From the NCBI GenBank assembly GCA_900547275.1, contig URGA01000024.1, forward strand, positions 1 through 26,128: a stretch of 26,128 nucleotides of DNA, written 5' to 3'. Shown here piece after piece: positions 1 through 7,819 of this stretch. The notes under the pieces are model-generated. The model saw nothing but the letters and a program-made list of their open reading frames with translations, searched no databases and had not been told where the DNA came from. Both the position numbers and the translations under genes were made by a program. The stretch's first letter is position 1, and the number at the start of each line of letters is the position of its first letter. Origin of the DNA: an uncultured Oscillospiraceae bacterium (GTDB taxonomy: Bacteria; Bacillota; Clostridia; Oscillospirales; Acutalibacteraceae).

Positions 1-109
1 CAAGAGTTATCCCGCCGCAGACTGCGTCTATAAGAAATGCTCCAACAGACGCCGCCGCGGTAATAGCCAGCGACAGCAGAATAACGGCGGTAATATTTTT
101 ATTTCTCAT
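1..109 (-). CDS. Sensor histidine kinase, N-terminal fragment (partial)
   Basis: Only the first 36 codons lie in the window; the rest runs off the left edge. They read as a short basic start (MRNKN) followed by a hydrophobic stretch rich in Ile, Val, Leu and Ala, as expected for a first transmembrane helix. The ATG lies one base after the stop codon of the response regulator gene, so the two are co-directional and almost certainly co-translated. Calling it a histidine kinase rests on this arrangement, because none of the H, N or G boxes are visible. Another small membrane protein is possible but less likely. Confidence 0.6.
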   Translation of the reverse strand, partial: MRNKNITAVILLSLAITAAASVGAFLIDAVCGGITL

Positions 110-110
110 A

Positions 111-782
111 TCAGTCCACCTTATAGCCCATTCCGCGCACCGTTTTTATTATTTTCGGCTCAATGGGGTCGTCCTCAATTTTTTCACGAAGCCGTTTAAT
201 GTATACCGTCAGGGTGTTGTCGTTGACGAAATCTCCCGCAACGTCCCAAATGCTCTGGAGCAGGGCGCTTCGGCTCATTATTCTTCCTCTGTTTTGGATA
301 AGGGTCAAAAGAAGTCTGTATTCCAGCGCGGTGAGAAGAATTTCTTCCCCGTCTTTGATAACTTTCGCTTCCTGAAGTTTTACTGTAATATTGCCCAGCT
401 CTATCTGGTTCGGCGCGGAGGCGCCGGATGCGCGGCGAAGAACAGATTTTATTCTTGCCATAAGTTCTCTTACACGGAAAGGCTTGCTTATATAATCGTC
501 TGCTCCGAGTTCAAGACCCATAACAACGTTTACTTCGTCATCAAAGGCGGTGAGAAATATTACGGGGGTATTGCTCTTTTCTTTTATTGCGCGGCAAACG
601 TCGTATCCGGAGCCGTCAGGGAGCGTTAAGTCCAGCAGGCACAAATCGAAACTGCCGTTTTTGACTTCTTCCAGCGCCTTAGCCACGGAGGGGCAGTGGG
701 TTACCTCATAACCCTCGCTCTGAAGCGAGTACTGCAATCCCTGGGCAATGGTTGAGTCGTCCTCAAGCATCAGGATTTTCAT
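111..782 (-). CDS. OmpR/PhoB-family response regulator
   Basis: A 223-residue two-component regulator. The receiver domain (about residues 1-118) has the acidic pair D8/D9, the probable phosphoacceptor D51 in LLDLTLPDGSGYD, T78 in VIFLTA and K100 in ISKPF. The C-terminal part (about 125-223) is a winged helix with the usual ending TVRGMGYKVD, so it should bind DNA as a phosphorylated dimer. It begins 16 bases after the rfbC stop with no terminator between, and the partner kinase follows one base after its stop. It is therefore probably transcribed with the rhamnose genes. The signal and the regulon cannot be read from the sequence. Confidence 0.92.
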   Translation of the reverse strand: MKILMLEDDSTIAQGLQYSLQSEGYEVTHCPSVAKALEEVKNGSFDLCLLDLTLPDGSGYDVCRAIKEKSNTPVIFLTAFDDEVNVVMGLELGADDYISKPFRVRELMARIKSVLRRASGASAPNQIELGNITVKLQEAKVIKDGEEILLTALEYRLLLTLIQNRGRIMSRSALLQSIWDVAGDFVNDNTLTVYIKRLREKIEDDPIEPKIIKTVRGMGYKVD

Positions 783-798
783 TTTTTCTCAGCCTTTC

Positions 799-1341
799 TT
801 AAATTTGTTTCCATTTTTTATCTTTTTCGGAAAGGATTATTTCCATTCCCTCTTCAATAGGCCATTTAACGTTTATCGTCGGGTCATTCCATGCTATTCC
901 GCTCTCGTCTTCGGGGTGGTATAGGTCGTTGACTTTGTAGCAGAATTCTGCCGTTTCGGAAAGCACAAGAAATCCGTGGGCAAATCCTTCGGGAATAAGA
1001 AACTGCTTTTTGTTTTCTTCTGTCAGTTCTATACCGTACCACTTAAGATATGTGGGACTGCCCGAGCGGAGATCCACCGCAACGTCAAACACCCTGCCTT
1101 TGATTACCCTTACAAGTTTTGCCTGTGGGTGGTTTACCTGGCGGTGAAGTCCTCTGAGTACTCCGTAGGTGCTGGCGGACTGATTGTCCTGAATAAAGTT
1201 GTAAAAAAGCCCTGCTTCTTCCATGTCGTGCTTGTTATACGTTTCGCAGAAATAGCCTCTCCTGTCACCGTGGACAGTTGGGGTTATAACACACAGCCCC
1301 TCTATTTCTCCGACATTTTTTTCTACTTTTATCTGACCCAT
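799..1341 (-). CDS. rfbC: dTDP-4-dehydrorhamnose 3,5-epimerase
   Basis: A 180-residue RmlC-type cupin, the normal length for the family. It inverts C3 and C5 of dTDP-4-keto-6-deoxy-glucose to give the L-sugar intermediate, the third step of dTDP-L-rhamnose synthesis. Recognisable family stretches are HGDRRGYFCETYN near the start, the catalytic-histidine region RGLHRQVNHPQAKLVRV, the beta strand DVAVDLRSGSPT, and GFAHGFLVLSE followed by the tyrosine-containing FCYKVNDLY. It starts one base after the rfbD stop, so it is the fourth gene of the rfb operon. The substrate assignment relies on the complete gene set beside it. Confidence 0.95.
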   Translation of the reverse strand: MGQIKVEKNVGEIEGLCVITPTVHGDRRGYFCETYNKHDMEEAGLFYNFIQDNQSASTYGVLRGLHRQVNHPQAKLVRVIKGRVFDVAVDLRSGSPTYLKWYGIELTEENKKQFLIPEGFAHGFLVLSETAEFCYKVNDLYHPEDESGIAWNDPTINVKWPIEEGMEIILSEKDKKWKQI

Positions 1342-1342
1342 T

Positions 1343-2191
1343 TTATATTACTTCCGTTTCTTTAAGGTATCGTTTCAGCGCGTCTCTCCAGTGGGGCATC
1401 GGCTCAAATCCGTTTTTCTCCAGTGCGGAGCAGTCCATTCGGCTGTTAAACGGCCGGCGTGCCTTGGCGCCGTATTCTTCTGAGGAAACAGGCAAAACCT
1501 CAACGTTTTTGCCTGCCTCTTCAAAAATAGCTTTGGCAAACTGGTACCAGCTGATGTATTCCCCGCTGTTTGAAGCGTGGTAAATTCCGTATTTTTCGCT
1601 TTCTGCCATATCCGCCAGCAGTCGTGAAAGATCGCGGGTGTAGGTGGGGGCGCCTATCTGGTCGTCTACGACAGTAAGCTTTGAATGTGTCTCGCTAAGG
1701 CGCAGCATTGTTTTTACAAAGTTTTTTCCGCCTCTGCCGAATACCCATGAAATGCGAACAATAAAATGTTTCGGCGTTTCAAGAACAGCCAGCTCGCCCT
1801 CATACTTCGTTTGGCCGTAGACGTTTATCGGCGCCTGAGTATCATCGGGTTTAAAAGGAGTTTCGCCCTCGCCGCAGAAAACATAGTCCGTAGAGGGGTA
1901 AATGATTTTTGCACCGATTTTTTTGCAGGCTTCTGCAATATTGCGGGTGCCCGCGCTGTTTATCTTTCGGCAAATATCCTCCTGCTCTTCCGCAAGGTCA
2001 ACGTTTGTGTATGCCGCGCAGTGGATAACGCATTGGGGCTTTTGATTTTCAAAATATTCGTTAACGCTCTTTTCGTCCGTTACGTCAAGAGTGTCCGCGT
2101 CTGTTCCCAGAACGGTGTGGCCTCGGCGGCGCAGTTCTTCCGTCAGGTCGGTTCCCAGCTGACCTGACGCGCCTGTTACAAGTATTTTCAT
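1343..2191 (-). CDS. rfbD: dTDP-4-dehydrorhamnose reductase
   Basis: A 282-residue short-chain dehydrogenase of the RmlD type, which reduces dTDP-4-keto-L-rhamnose with NAD(P)H to give dTDP-L-rhamnose, the final step. The N-terminal nucleotide-binding motif reads VTGASGQLG, the catalytic YxxxK is in VYGQTKYEGE, and STDYVF carries the active-site serine/threonine segment. The C-terminal RPFNSRMDCS segment is characteristic of RmlD. The ATG abuts the end of rfbB directly, which indicates tight translational coupling. Length and motifs are complete and no damage is visible. Confidence 0.95.
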   Translation of the reverse strand: MKILVTGASGQLGTDLTEELRRRGHTVLGTDADTLDVTDEKSVNEYFENQKPQCVIHCAAYTNVDLAEEQEDICRKINSAGTRNIAEACKKIGAKIIYPSTDYVFCGEGETPFKPDDTQAPINVYGQTKYEGELAVLETPKHFIVRISWVFGRGGKNFVKTMLRLSETHSKLTVVDDQIGAPTYTRDLSRLLADMAESEKYGIYHASNSGEYISWYQFAKAIFEEAGKNVEVLPVSSEEYGAKARRPFNSRMDCSALEKNGFEPMPHWRDALKRYLKETEVI

Positions 2192-3220
2192 TCAGCCATC
2201 CAGCCTTTCGCCGTACATTTTGTCAAAATAATCGCGGTAAGCTCCGCTGATTATGTTTTCCCACCAGGATTTGTTGTTAAGGTACCATTCGATTGTTTTT
2301 CTTATTCCGGTATCAAAATCCGTTTTGGGAAGCCAGCCCAGTTCGCCGTGAATTTTTGAAGGGTCGATAGCGTAGCGCATATCGTGGCCGGGGCGGTCCG
2401 TAACGTAGGTTATAAGGCTTTCGGGTTTGCCCAGTTCATTCAGTATCGTTTTTACAACTTCAAGATTTGTCTTTTCGTTGTGGCCGCCGATATTGTAAAC
2501 TTCGCCCTCTTTGCCCTTCCTCATTACAAGGTCTATTGCCGCGCAGTGATCGTCAACGTAAAGCCAGTCGCGCACGTTGCTTCCGGTGCCGTAAACAGGC
2601 AGAGGCTGGTTGTCCAGCGCTCGTGAAATCATCAGCGGTATCAGTTTTTCGGGGAACTGATATGGACCGTAGTTGTTTGAACAGCGGGTAATTGAAACCG
2701 GCAGCGAGTAGGTGCGGCTGTACGCCAGCACAAGCAGATCCGCAGACGCTTTTGAAGCCGAGTAAGGGCTTGATGTGTGGATAGGCGTGTCCTCGGTGAA
2801 AAGCAGGTCGGGTCTGTCAAGTGGCAGATCGCCGTAAACCTCGTCGGTAGAAACCTGGTGAAAACGTGAAACGCCGTACTTTCTGCAGGCGTCCATCAGC
2901 ACCTGAGTTCCCAGAATGTTGGTTTTAAGGAAAATCCCCGGGTCCTCGATTGAGCGGTCAACGTGGCTCTCTGCGGCAAAGTTGACTACTATCTCAGGGC
3001 GTTCCTGTTCAAAGAGTTTTTCCACGTCCTCTTTTGAGGCAATATCACCTTTTACAAAGCGAAACTGCGGGTTGTCCATAACCGGCGCCAGTGTTTCGGC
3101 GTTGCCGGCGTAAGTAAGCTTGTCAAAGCAGACTATTCTGTCCTCTGGGTGGTTTTTAAGTTGATAAAAGATAAAGTTGGCACCGATGAAACCGGCACCT
3201 CCGGTAACGATAACAGTCAT
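2192..3220 (-). CDS. rfbB: dTDP-glucose 4,6-dehydratase
   Basis: A 342-residue extended short-chain dehydrogenase. It converts dTDP-glucose to dTDP-4-keto-6-deoxy-glucose using tightly bound NAD, the second step of the rhamnose pathway. The glycine-rich motif VTGGAGFIGANF opens the protein, the dehydratase signature STDEVYGDL is present, and the catalytic YSASKASADLL follows. SITRCSNNYGPYQFPEKLIPL and NVRDWLYVDDHC are standard RmlB blocks. It starts nine bases after the rfbA stop. In this order (A-B-D-C) it is the second gene of the operon. Confidence 0.96.
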   Translation of the reverse strand: MTVIVTGGAGFIGANFIFYQLKNHPEDRIVCFDKLTYAGNAETLAPVMDNPQFRFVKGDIASKEDVEKLFEQERPEIVVNFAAESHVDRSIEDPGIFLKTNILGTQVLMDACRKYGVSRFHQVSTDEVYGDLPLDRPDLLFTEDTPIHTSSPYSASKASADLLVLAYSRTYSLPVSITRCSNNYGPYQFPEKLIPLMISRALDNQPLPVYGTGSNVRDWLYVDDHCAAIDLVMRKGKEGEVYNIGGHNEKTNLEVVKTILNELGKPESLITYVTDRPGHDMRYAIDPSKIHGELGWLPKTDFDTGIRKTIEWYLNNKSWWENIISGAYRDYFDKMYGERLDG

Positions 3221-3229
3221 AATTCTTCC

Positions 3230-4117
3230 TTAATATTTTATTTCTCCTGCGGCAACCTTTTTAAGGTAAGCGCCGTAATCTGATTTTCCGTATTCTTCAG
3301 CGGCAGAAAGCAGCTGCTCTTTCGTTATCCAGCCGCTGATATATGCTATCTCTTCGGGGGATGATATCTGCATTCCCTGTTGATTTTCTATTGTTTTAAC
3401 AAAGTTGCCCGCTTCGATAAGGCTGTTCATGGTGCCTGTATCAAGCCATGCGAAACCTCTGCCCAGAAGTTTTACGTCAAGTTCGCCTGCTTCAAGATAA
3501 ATCTTGTTCAGATCGGTTATCTCAAGTTCGCCTCTGGCGGAGGGAGAAAGCGACTTTGCGTATTCGCAGCAGCGGTTGTCGTAAAAATAAAGCCCCGTAA
3601 CGGCGTAATTGCTTTTGGGATTTTTCGGTTTTTCCTCAATGCTTATTGCTTTTTGATTTTCGTCAAATTGAACTATTCCGAAGCGCTGAGGGTCGTCAAC
3701 GTGGTAGCCGAAAACCGTTGCGCGGCGGCTTTCCTCTGCGGTGGCTTTTGCCCTGCGGAGAATGTCGCCGAGACCTGCGCCGTAAAAGATATTGTCGCCA
3801 AGCACCATTGCGCAGCAGTCTGAACCGATAAAATCTTCCCCAATGATAAACGCCTGGGCAAGTCCGTCCGGCGACGGCTGTTCGGCGTAGGAAAGTTTTA
3901 TTCCGAAATTTTCGCCGCTGCCCAGCAGTTCTTTAAATCGGGGCAAATCCCGCGGTGTGCTGATAATAAGAATATCGTTTATTCCCGCCAGCATCAGAGT
4001 GCACAGCGGATAATATATCATCGGTTTGTCGTAAACAGGCAAAAGCTGTTTTGACGTGATTTTTGTCAGCGGATAAAGTCTTGTTCCGCTTCCTCCAGCA
4101 AGAATGATGCCTTTCAT
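3230..4117 (-). CDS. rfbA: Glucose-1-phosphate thymidylyltransferase
   Basis: A 295-residue nucleotidyltransferase that joins dTTP and glucose-1-phosphate, the committed and usually feedback-regulated first step of dTDP-rhamnose synthesis. The N-terminal signature LAGGSGTRLYPLT and the sugar-binding KQLLPVYDKPMIYYPL are intact, as are LGDNIFYG and EEKPKNPKSNYAVTGLYFYD. A strong ribosome binding site (CGGAGG) lies eight bases before the ATG. It is the first gene of the minus-strand cluster. The AT-rich stretch upstream (4118-4230) should hold its promoter, but I could not settle on one -35/-10 pair. Confidence 0.96.
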   Translation of the reverse strand: MKGIILAGGSGTRLYPLTKITSKQLLPVYDKPMIYYPLCTLMLAGINDILIISTPRDLPRFKELLGSGENFGIKLSYAEQPSPDGLAQAFIIGEDFIGSDCCAMVLGDNIFYGAGLGDILRRAKATAEESRRATVFGYHVDDPQRFGIVQFDENQKAISIEEKPKNPKSNYAVTGLYFYDNRCCEYAKSLSPSARGELEITDLNKIYLEAGELDVKLLGRGFAWLDTGTMNSLIEAGNFVKTIENQQGMQISSPEEIAYISGWITKEQLLSAAEEYGKSDYGAYLKKVAAGEIKY

Positions 4118-4221
4118 CAGCTAATCCTCCGAAAAATAATTGTATATATATAATTTATCATATTTATAATGCTAAATCAACAAAATAAGAGCCGCCTTGA
4201 TTTTGACAGCTCAATGTTTTG

Positions 4222-4259
4222 CCGTATAAATAAAAAGGGAGCGGTTTTTCGCTCCCTTT
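4222..4259 (-). terminator. Rho-independent terminator of the small membrane-protein gene
   Basis: A perfect 10-bp stem (4234-4243 with 4250-4259, AAAGGGAGCG/CGCTCCCTTT) encloses a 6-base loop. On the minus strand it is followed by a T-rich run at about 4236-4222. It lies just after the stop codon of the gene at 4267-4617 and separates it from the rfb operon. Confidence 0.9.
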
Positions 4260-4266
4260 GATGATA

Positions 4267-4617
4267 TTAATAAAAACTTGCAAACGCGGCGGCGCCTGTT
4301 GTTGCAATAACAACGGAGGCGATAACGCCCAGAACAACGCTGATTACCCAGATAATGATATTGGCAATAATATAGTTCTTTTTGTTTTTGTTCGTGTTGG
4401 GACTGCAAAGCCACACAATCCAGCAGATGATATTTACTATCGGAATTGCCGAAAGAATGAAAAGACCGATATATTCGCCCACTGACATTACCTGAGACGT
4501 TGGGTCATAGTACGGCTGTTGGGGCGGAACCTGGTACATCGGCTGCTGGTAGCTGTTAGGTGGTGTTTGGTAATCGCCGGGGTTTTGATATCCGTTGTTT
4601 TGATTGTAATTATCCAT
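4267..4617 (-). CDS. Small membrane protein with an N/Q/P/Y-rich N-terminus
   Basis: A 116-residue protein of unknown function. Residues 1-44 are low complexity and rich in Asn, Gln, Pro and Tyr. Two hydrophobic helices follow at about 46-70 and 80-103, joined by a short Asn/Lys loop. The frame is open for 18 codons further upstream, but I chose the ATG at 4617 because AGGAAAGAGG sits just in front of it. The gene is monocistronic, with a promoter at 4662-4690 and a terminator at 4222-4259. Small proteins with a disordered Q/P-rich tail and two helices are common in Clostridia, but I do not recognise a named family with certainty. Confidence 0.75.
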   Translation of the reverse strand: MDNYNQNNGYQNPGDYQTPPNSYQQPMYQVPPQQPYYDPTSQVMSVGEYIGLFILSAIPIVNIICWIVWLCSPNTNKNKKNYIIANIIIWVISVVLGVIASVVIATTGAAAFASFY

Positions 4618-4661
4618 ATATAAAACCTCTTTCCTTTTTTGGGAACACTGTCCCTGAGGAT

Positions 4662-4690
4662 AGCATATCATGCTGACAAAATATTGTCAA
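4662..4690 (-). promoter_or_regulatory. Sigma-A-type promoter for the small membrane protein
   Basis: On the minus strand a perfect -35 TTGACA (4690-4685) and a -10 TATGCT (4667-4662) are separated by 17 bp. The -35 overlaps the last codon region of the EamA gene, so this gene can be transcribed independently of its upstream neighbour. Confidence 0.75.
4674..4689. promoter_or_regulatory. Inverted repeat overlapping the -35, candidate operator
   Basis: TGACAA-AATA-TTGTCA is a 6-4-6 inverted repeat with perfect arms. It covers most of the -35 hexamer and part of the spacer of the promoter at 4662-4690, which is a common position for a repressor site. The cognate regulator is unknown, and chance is possible because TTGACA itself supplies one arm. 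Confidence 0.35.
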
Positions 4691-5631
4691 TCTTTCTTCT
4701 TTGACTTTTTAAAGGTTGCGTTTACAACGCATATACCCGCCGTAACCATTATTCCCGCCGCAATATATTTCGCCGAGAAAGGCTCTTTAAGGAGCAGACA
4801 GGAGAGGATAACTCCCATAACGGGAATAAGCGCGTTGTAAATAGCCACTTCGCCCACAGGGTTTAGGCTTATAAGCTGGTTGTAAAGCGAAAATCCCAGT
4901 GATGATACAAGTATCAGCAAAATTAGCACTATTATTCCGCCGAGAGTTATCTCTGTCAGTTTTCCGCCCATTGCCGCTCCTGCGATAATAAGAAGCCCGC
5001 CGCCTATTGAAAGGGAATATCCCGTTGCAACAAGTGCGTCTGACTTTTCGGTAACTATTCTTGTAAGTATTCCTCCGAACGCGGCGCACAGAGCGCTGCA
5101 AATTATCATTCCGTCGCCTTTTAAGGTAAAAGCGCCGCTTTCCTGAAGCGAGGAGCCTGCGTTTACAAGAAGTATTCCTCCGAATCCCAAAAGACAGCCG
5201 ATGATTTTTTTGACGGTCATTTTTTCGCCTTTAAAGAAGATGCAGGCGAATATTATAAGCAGAAAAGTGCCCAGAGAATCAAGTATTGCCGAGCGTGAGC
5301 CTGTGGAGTTTGAAAGACCGAGATAGAAGAAAAAGTAATGGAGCGCAGTGTTTACAACGCCGAAGAGCACCATCATTCCCCACTGCTTTTTGCCTCCGAT
5401 TTTGAAATTGCGGTGTGTTGCGGCGGAGATAATAAGCACCAGCACTCCTGCGAAAAAGAAGCGGATACCAGCGAAAAGAGTTTTCGCTCCTGTATCGTTG
5501 GGGGCAATGGAAAAGTATGATATGCCCATTTTTATAAGCGGAAAAGCCGCCGCCCAGGCAAGCGCCGCTGTTGACGCGAAAACGGGCACAAGGTATTTGT
5601 TTTGAAACGGATTTGTTTTTTTGTCTTTCAT
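4687..5631 (-). CDS. EamA-family (DMT superfamily) transporter
   Basis: A 314-residue inner-membrane protein with about ten hydrophobic helices arranged as two EamA repeats (roughly residues 12-150 and 165-305). The first repeat begins at the typical AALAWAAAFPLIKMG. The end of each repeat carries the family pattern of a helix followed by a short basic loop (FFKGEKMTVKKIIG and LLKEPFSAKYIAAG). Such proteins export metabolites or amino acids by a drug/metabolite-transporter mechanism, but the substrate cannot be assigned from sequence. A weak ribosome site (AGGAAATC) precedes the ATG at 5631. The gene diverges from the acyltransferase at 5709. Confidence 0.88.
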   Translation of the reverse strand: MKDKKTNPFQNKYLVPVFASTAALAWAAAFPLIKMGISYFSIAPNDTGAKTLFAGIRFFFAGVLVLIISAATHRNFKIGGKKQWGMMVLFGVVNTALHYFFFYLGLSNSTGSRSAILDSLGTFLLIIFACIFFKGEKMTVKKIIGCLLGFGGILLVNAGSSLQESGAFTLKGDGMIICSALCAAFGGILTRIVTEKSDALVATGYSLSIGGGLLIIAGAAMGGKLTEITLGGIIVLILLILVSSLGFSLYNQLISLNPVGEVAIYNALIPVMGVILSCLLLKEPFSAKYIAAGIMVTAGICVVNATFKKSKKKD

Positions 5632-5645
5632 GGTGATTTCCTGTA

Positions 5646-5673
5646 TTGTAATATTATTAATATTTGATATAAT
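5646..5673 (+). promoter_or_regulatory. Promoter of the acyltransferase gene
   Basis: TTGTAA (5646-5651) and a perfect TATAAT (5668-5673) are separated by 16 bp, about 35 bases upstream of the TTG start at 5709. It lies in the short AT-rich divergent region shared with the EamA gene. Confidence 0.6.
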
Positions 5674-5708
5674 AAACTAAACGTGATAATTAAAGGCGGT
5701 GTATAGAT

Positions 5709-6722
5709 TTGGAAAATAAACGTAAAAAATTAGAGATGAACTGGAGTGTGTTCAGCACATATCGTTCGCTGATGATGGGCGCGGCGGCTGTTCTTGTCGT
5801 CCTTTGCCATATGCACTACGTTGTTGACGTTCACAGCCGAATAGGCAAAATGATAATTGAAATTTGCAACAACGGCAGTATGGGCGTTGAAATGTTCCTT
5901 TTCCTTTCGGGAATAGGGCTTTATTATTCATTTTCCAAAAAGCCGAAACTTTTGGATTTTTACAAAAAACGTATAAGCAACGTATACATTATTTATCTTA
6001 TTATAGCGCTTCCTTATGTTATCTGGCGCTGTTTCTTCTTTGAGCACGACGGCATTCTGCGCTTTTTTGAAGATTGGAGCGGAGCAAGGTTCTGGAACGG
6101 AACTATGCGTGAGATATGGTATGTGCCTACGATTATTGTGCTTTACCTTTTTTATCCGCTTATCCACAAGGTAATGTTTTGCAAAGGCGGAAAATACGCC
6201 GTTGCCATAACTGCAATAACAACGGTTGCCTGGTTTGGACTTTGCTTTGGATACAAGCAAATAGCGCCTGACAGTTATACTGATTTGGAAATTGCCGTTA
6301 CGCGCGTTCCGTCATTTTTAATTGGCTGCTGCTGCGGCAAGTTCGTTTTTGAGAAAAAGAAGTTCGGCGTCGGCGCCTATCTGCTTTTTGCAGCGGGAAT
6401 ACTGTTTAAAATCGTCTGCTTTTTCCTGTCTGACGATATTTTCCTTTACCGTCTTTCAACGTGTTTTCTTATTATTTCGCTTCTATTTATTGTAGCCGTG
6501 TTCGTCCAGCTTGTCAATTTGAAACCGTTTTACAAATTGCTTTCGTTTATCGGTTCAATTTCCCTTGAATTATATCTGACCCATAATTTGATAAAAGAGG
6601 TCTCTTATCAACTGGATATAAAGGGGCTTTGGCTTTATATCGGAATAGTCGCTTTTTCGTTTGTTATAAGCATTTTCCTTGCAAAACTGAGACGGCTTAT
6701 CGTAAAACGCGTCTGCTCCTGA
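5709..6722 (+). CDS. Acyltransferase-3 family membrane O-acyltransferase
   Basis: A 337-residue polytopic membrane protein of the OafA/OatA-like acyltransferase 3 family. It shows the family's opening, a hydrophobic helix ending in VVLCHMHYVVD (H34 and H36) followed by NNGSMGVEMFLFLSGIGLYYSF, and then about eight more helices. Such enzymes move acetyl or other acyl groups onto cell-surface sugars. The substrate is unknown, although rhamnose genes and a peptidoglycan enzyme lie nearby. There is no extracellular SGNH domain. The start is a TTG preceded by AGGCGGTG seven bases upstream; no in-frame ATG fits the family opening as well. Confidence 0.85.
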   Translation: MENKRKKLEMNWSVFSTYRSLMMGAAAVLVVLCHMHYVVDVHSRIGKMIIEICNNGSMGVEMFLFLSGIGLYYSFSKKPKLLDFYKKRISNVYIIYLIIALPYVIWRCFFFEHDGILRFFEDWSGARFWNGTMREIWYVPTIIVLYLFYPLIHKVMFCKGGKYAVAITAITTVAWFGLCFGYKQIAPDSYTDLEIAVTRVPSFLIGCCCGKFVFEKKKFGVGAYLLFAAGILFKIVCFFLSDDIFLYRLSTCFLIISLLFIVAVFVQLVNLKPFYKLLSFIGSISLELYLTHNLIKEVSYQLDIKGLWLYIGIVAFSFVISIFLAKLRRLIVKRVCS

Positions 6723-6752
6723 TTAAGTTTATCTGCTTGCGTTCGACTTGGA

Positions 6753-6781
6753 TTGACATAAATCTTCCTTTATATTACAAT
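6753..6781 (+). promoter_or_regulatory. Promoter of mltG
   Basis: A perfect TTGACA (6753-6758) and TACAAT (6776-6781) are separated by 17 bp, about 33 bases before the ATG of mltG. The gene therefore has its own promoter, although no terminator is visible after the preceding acyltransferase gene. Confidence 0.8.
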
Positions 6782-6813
6782 GAACATAGAATAAAAAGGA
6801 AAGAAGTATTATT

Positions 6814-7743
6814 ATGAAAATTCAGCGCGTTCTGGCAGTTTTCATTGCCGTTTGTTTTATTTTTGCAATGCTGGCAGGCTGCAGCAGTAATAAAAAAGAA
6901 GAAGAGGCTTCAAACGCAAACGGACTGACAGAGACGGTTTCAGGCTCTGACGGCGAATTCCTGGGAACTACAGGTTCCGGAGACGAAACAACCGAGCTGA
7001 CCTCTTATATAACCGAGGGAACCACCCAGCAGACTACCGCCGCTAAAACCACCGACAAAACAACAACCGAAAAGCAGATAGTAAGCGTTACAATTCCTGA
7101 GGGATACAGTTTTATGCAGATTGCCGAAACTCTTGAGGACAAGGGCGTCTGCTCTGCCAAGGAGTTTTATAAAGCGGCTCAGTCTTATAAGGTAAAATCA
7201 TTTTCTATACCTTCCTCTTCAGACAGGTGCTTTAAACTGGAGGGATATCTTTTCCCGGATACATACGAGTTTTATAAAAACGAGGAGCCAAAGTCCGTAA
7301 TTATAAAAATGCTCAACAATTATGCGGCAAAATCCGGAATGCCCACAGACCGCCAGCTGATAATCGCTTCAATTATCGAAAAAGAGGTAAGATCAGATTC
7401 CCATATGAAGATGGTGGCTTCCGTGTTTTACAACAGACTTGACGCAGGTATGCGCCTGGAGTCAGACCCCACCCGTGAATACGTAAACGACTATATCACA
7501 GGCAATTCTCTGCTCAGCGGAAACACTTCAAAATACGCAGGGCTTTATAATACATATAAGTGCAAACTTCCTGCGGGTCCGATTTGCAGTCCCGGTGCCA
7601 GAGCAATCGAGGCGGCAAAAAATCCCGCCAGCAGTGATTATCTGTATTTCTTCTTCGGCAATGATAATGAAAACCATTATTCAAAAACATACGAAGAGCA
7701 TGAAAAGCAGATGGAAAAGTACGGCGTTCAGTACGGCAACTGA
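6814..7743 (+). CDS. mltG: Endolytic murein transglycosylase, lipoprotein form
   Basis: A 309-residue YceG/MltG-family protein that cleaves nascent peptidoglycan strands at the outer face of the membrane and helps set glycan length. A type II signal peptide ends in the lipobox LAGC (C23), and a Ser/Thr/Glu-rich linker covers about residues 24-85. The LysM-like N-domain starts at VTIPEGYSFMQIAETL. The catalytic domain contains EGYLFPDTYEF, IASIIEKEV with the probable catalytic E189, SVFYNRLDAGMRLESDPT, YNTYKCKLPAGPICSPG and HYSKTYEEHEK. Most MltG proteins are anchored by one transmembrane helix, so the lipobox is unusual. A promoter and a terminator flank it, so it is probably monocistronic. 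Confidence 0.92.
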   Translation: MKIQRVLAVFIAVCFIFAMLAGCSSNKKEEEASNANGLTETVSGSDGEFLGTTGSGDETTELTSYITEGTTQQTTAAKTTDKTTTEKQIVSVTIPEGYSFMQIAETLEDKGVCSAKEFYKAAQSYKVKSFSIPSSSDRCFKLEGYLFPDTYEFYKNEEPKSVIIKMLNNYAAKSGMPTDRQLIIASIIEKEVRSDSHMKMVASVFYNRLDAGMRLESDPTREYVNDYITGNSLLSGNTSKYAGLYNTYKCKLPAGPICSPGARAIEAAKNPASSDYLYFFFGNDNENHYSKTYEEHEKQMEKYGVQYGN

Positions 7744-7761
7744 TAAAAAATAATAAAAATT

Positions 7762-7798
7762 ATGCCCGGGGTTCTCCCCGGGCATTGTTGTTTTTACG
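7762..7798 (+). terminator. Rho-independent terminator after mltG
   Basis: A perfect 10-bp stem (7762-7771 with 7776-7785, ATGCCCGGGG/CCCCGGGCAT) with a four-base TTCT loop is followed by TTGTTGTTTTT. It lies about 20 bases after the mltG stop. Confidence 0.92.
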
Positions 7799-7819
7799 GC
7801 TGAAAATATTTGATTTGAG

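Noticed and set aside
4211..4414. Minus-strand open frame overlapping the small membrane protein
   Set aside because: It lies in another frame of the gene at 4267-4617, extends through that gene's terminator, and has an unlikely composition (many Arg, Cys and Tyr).
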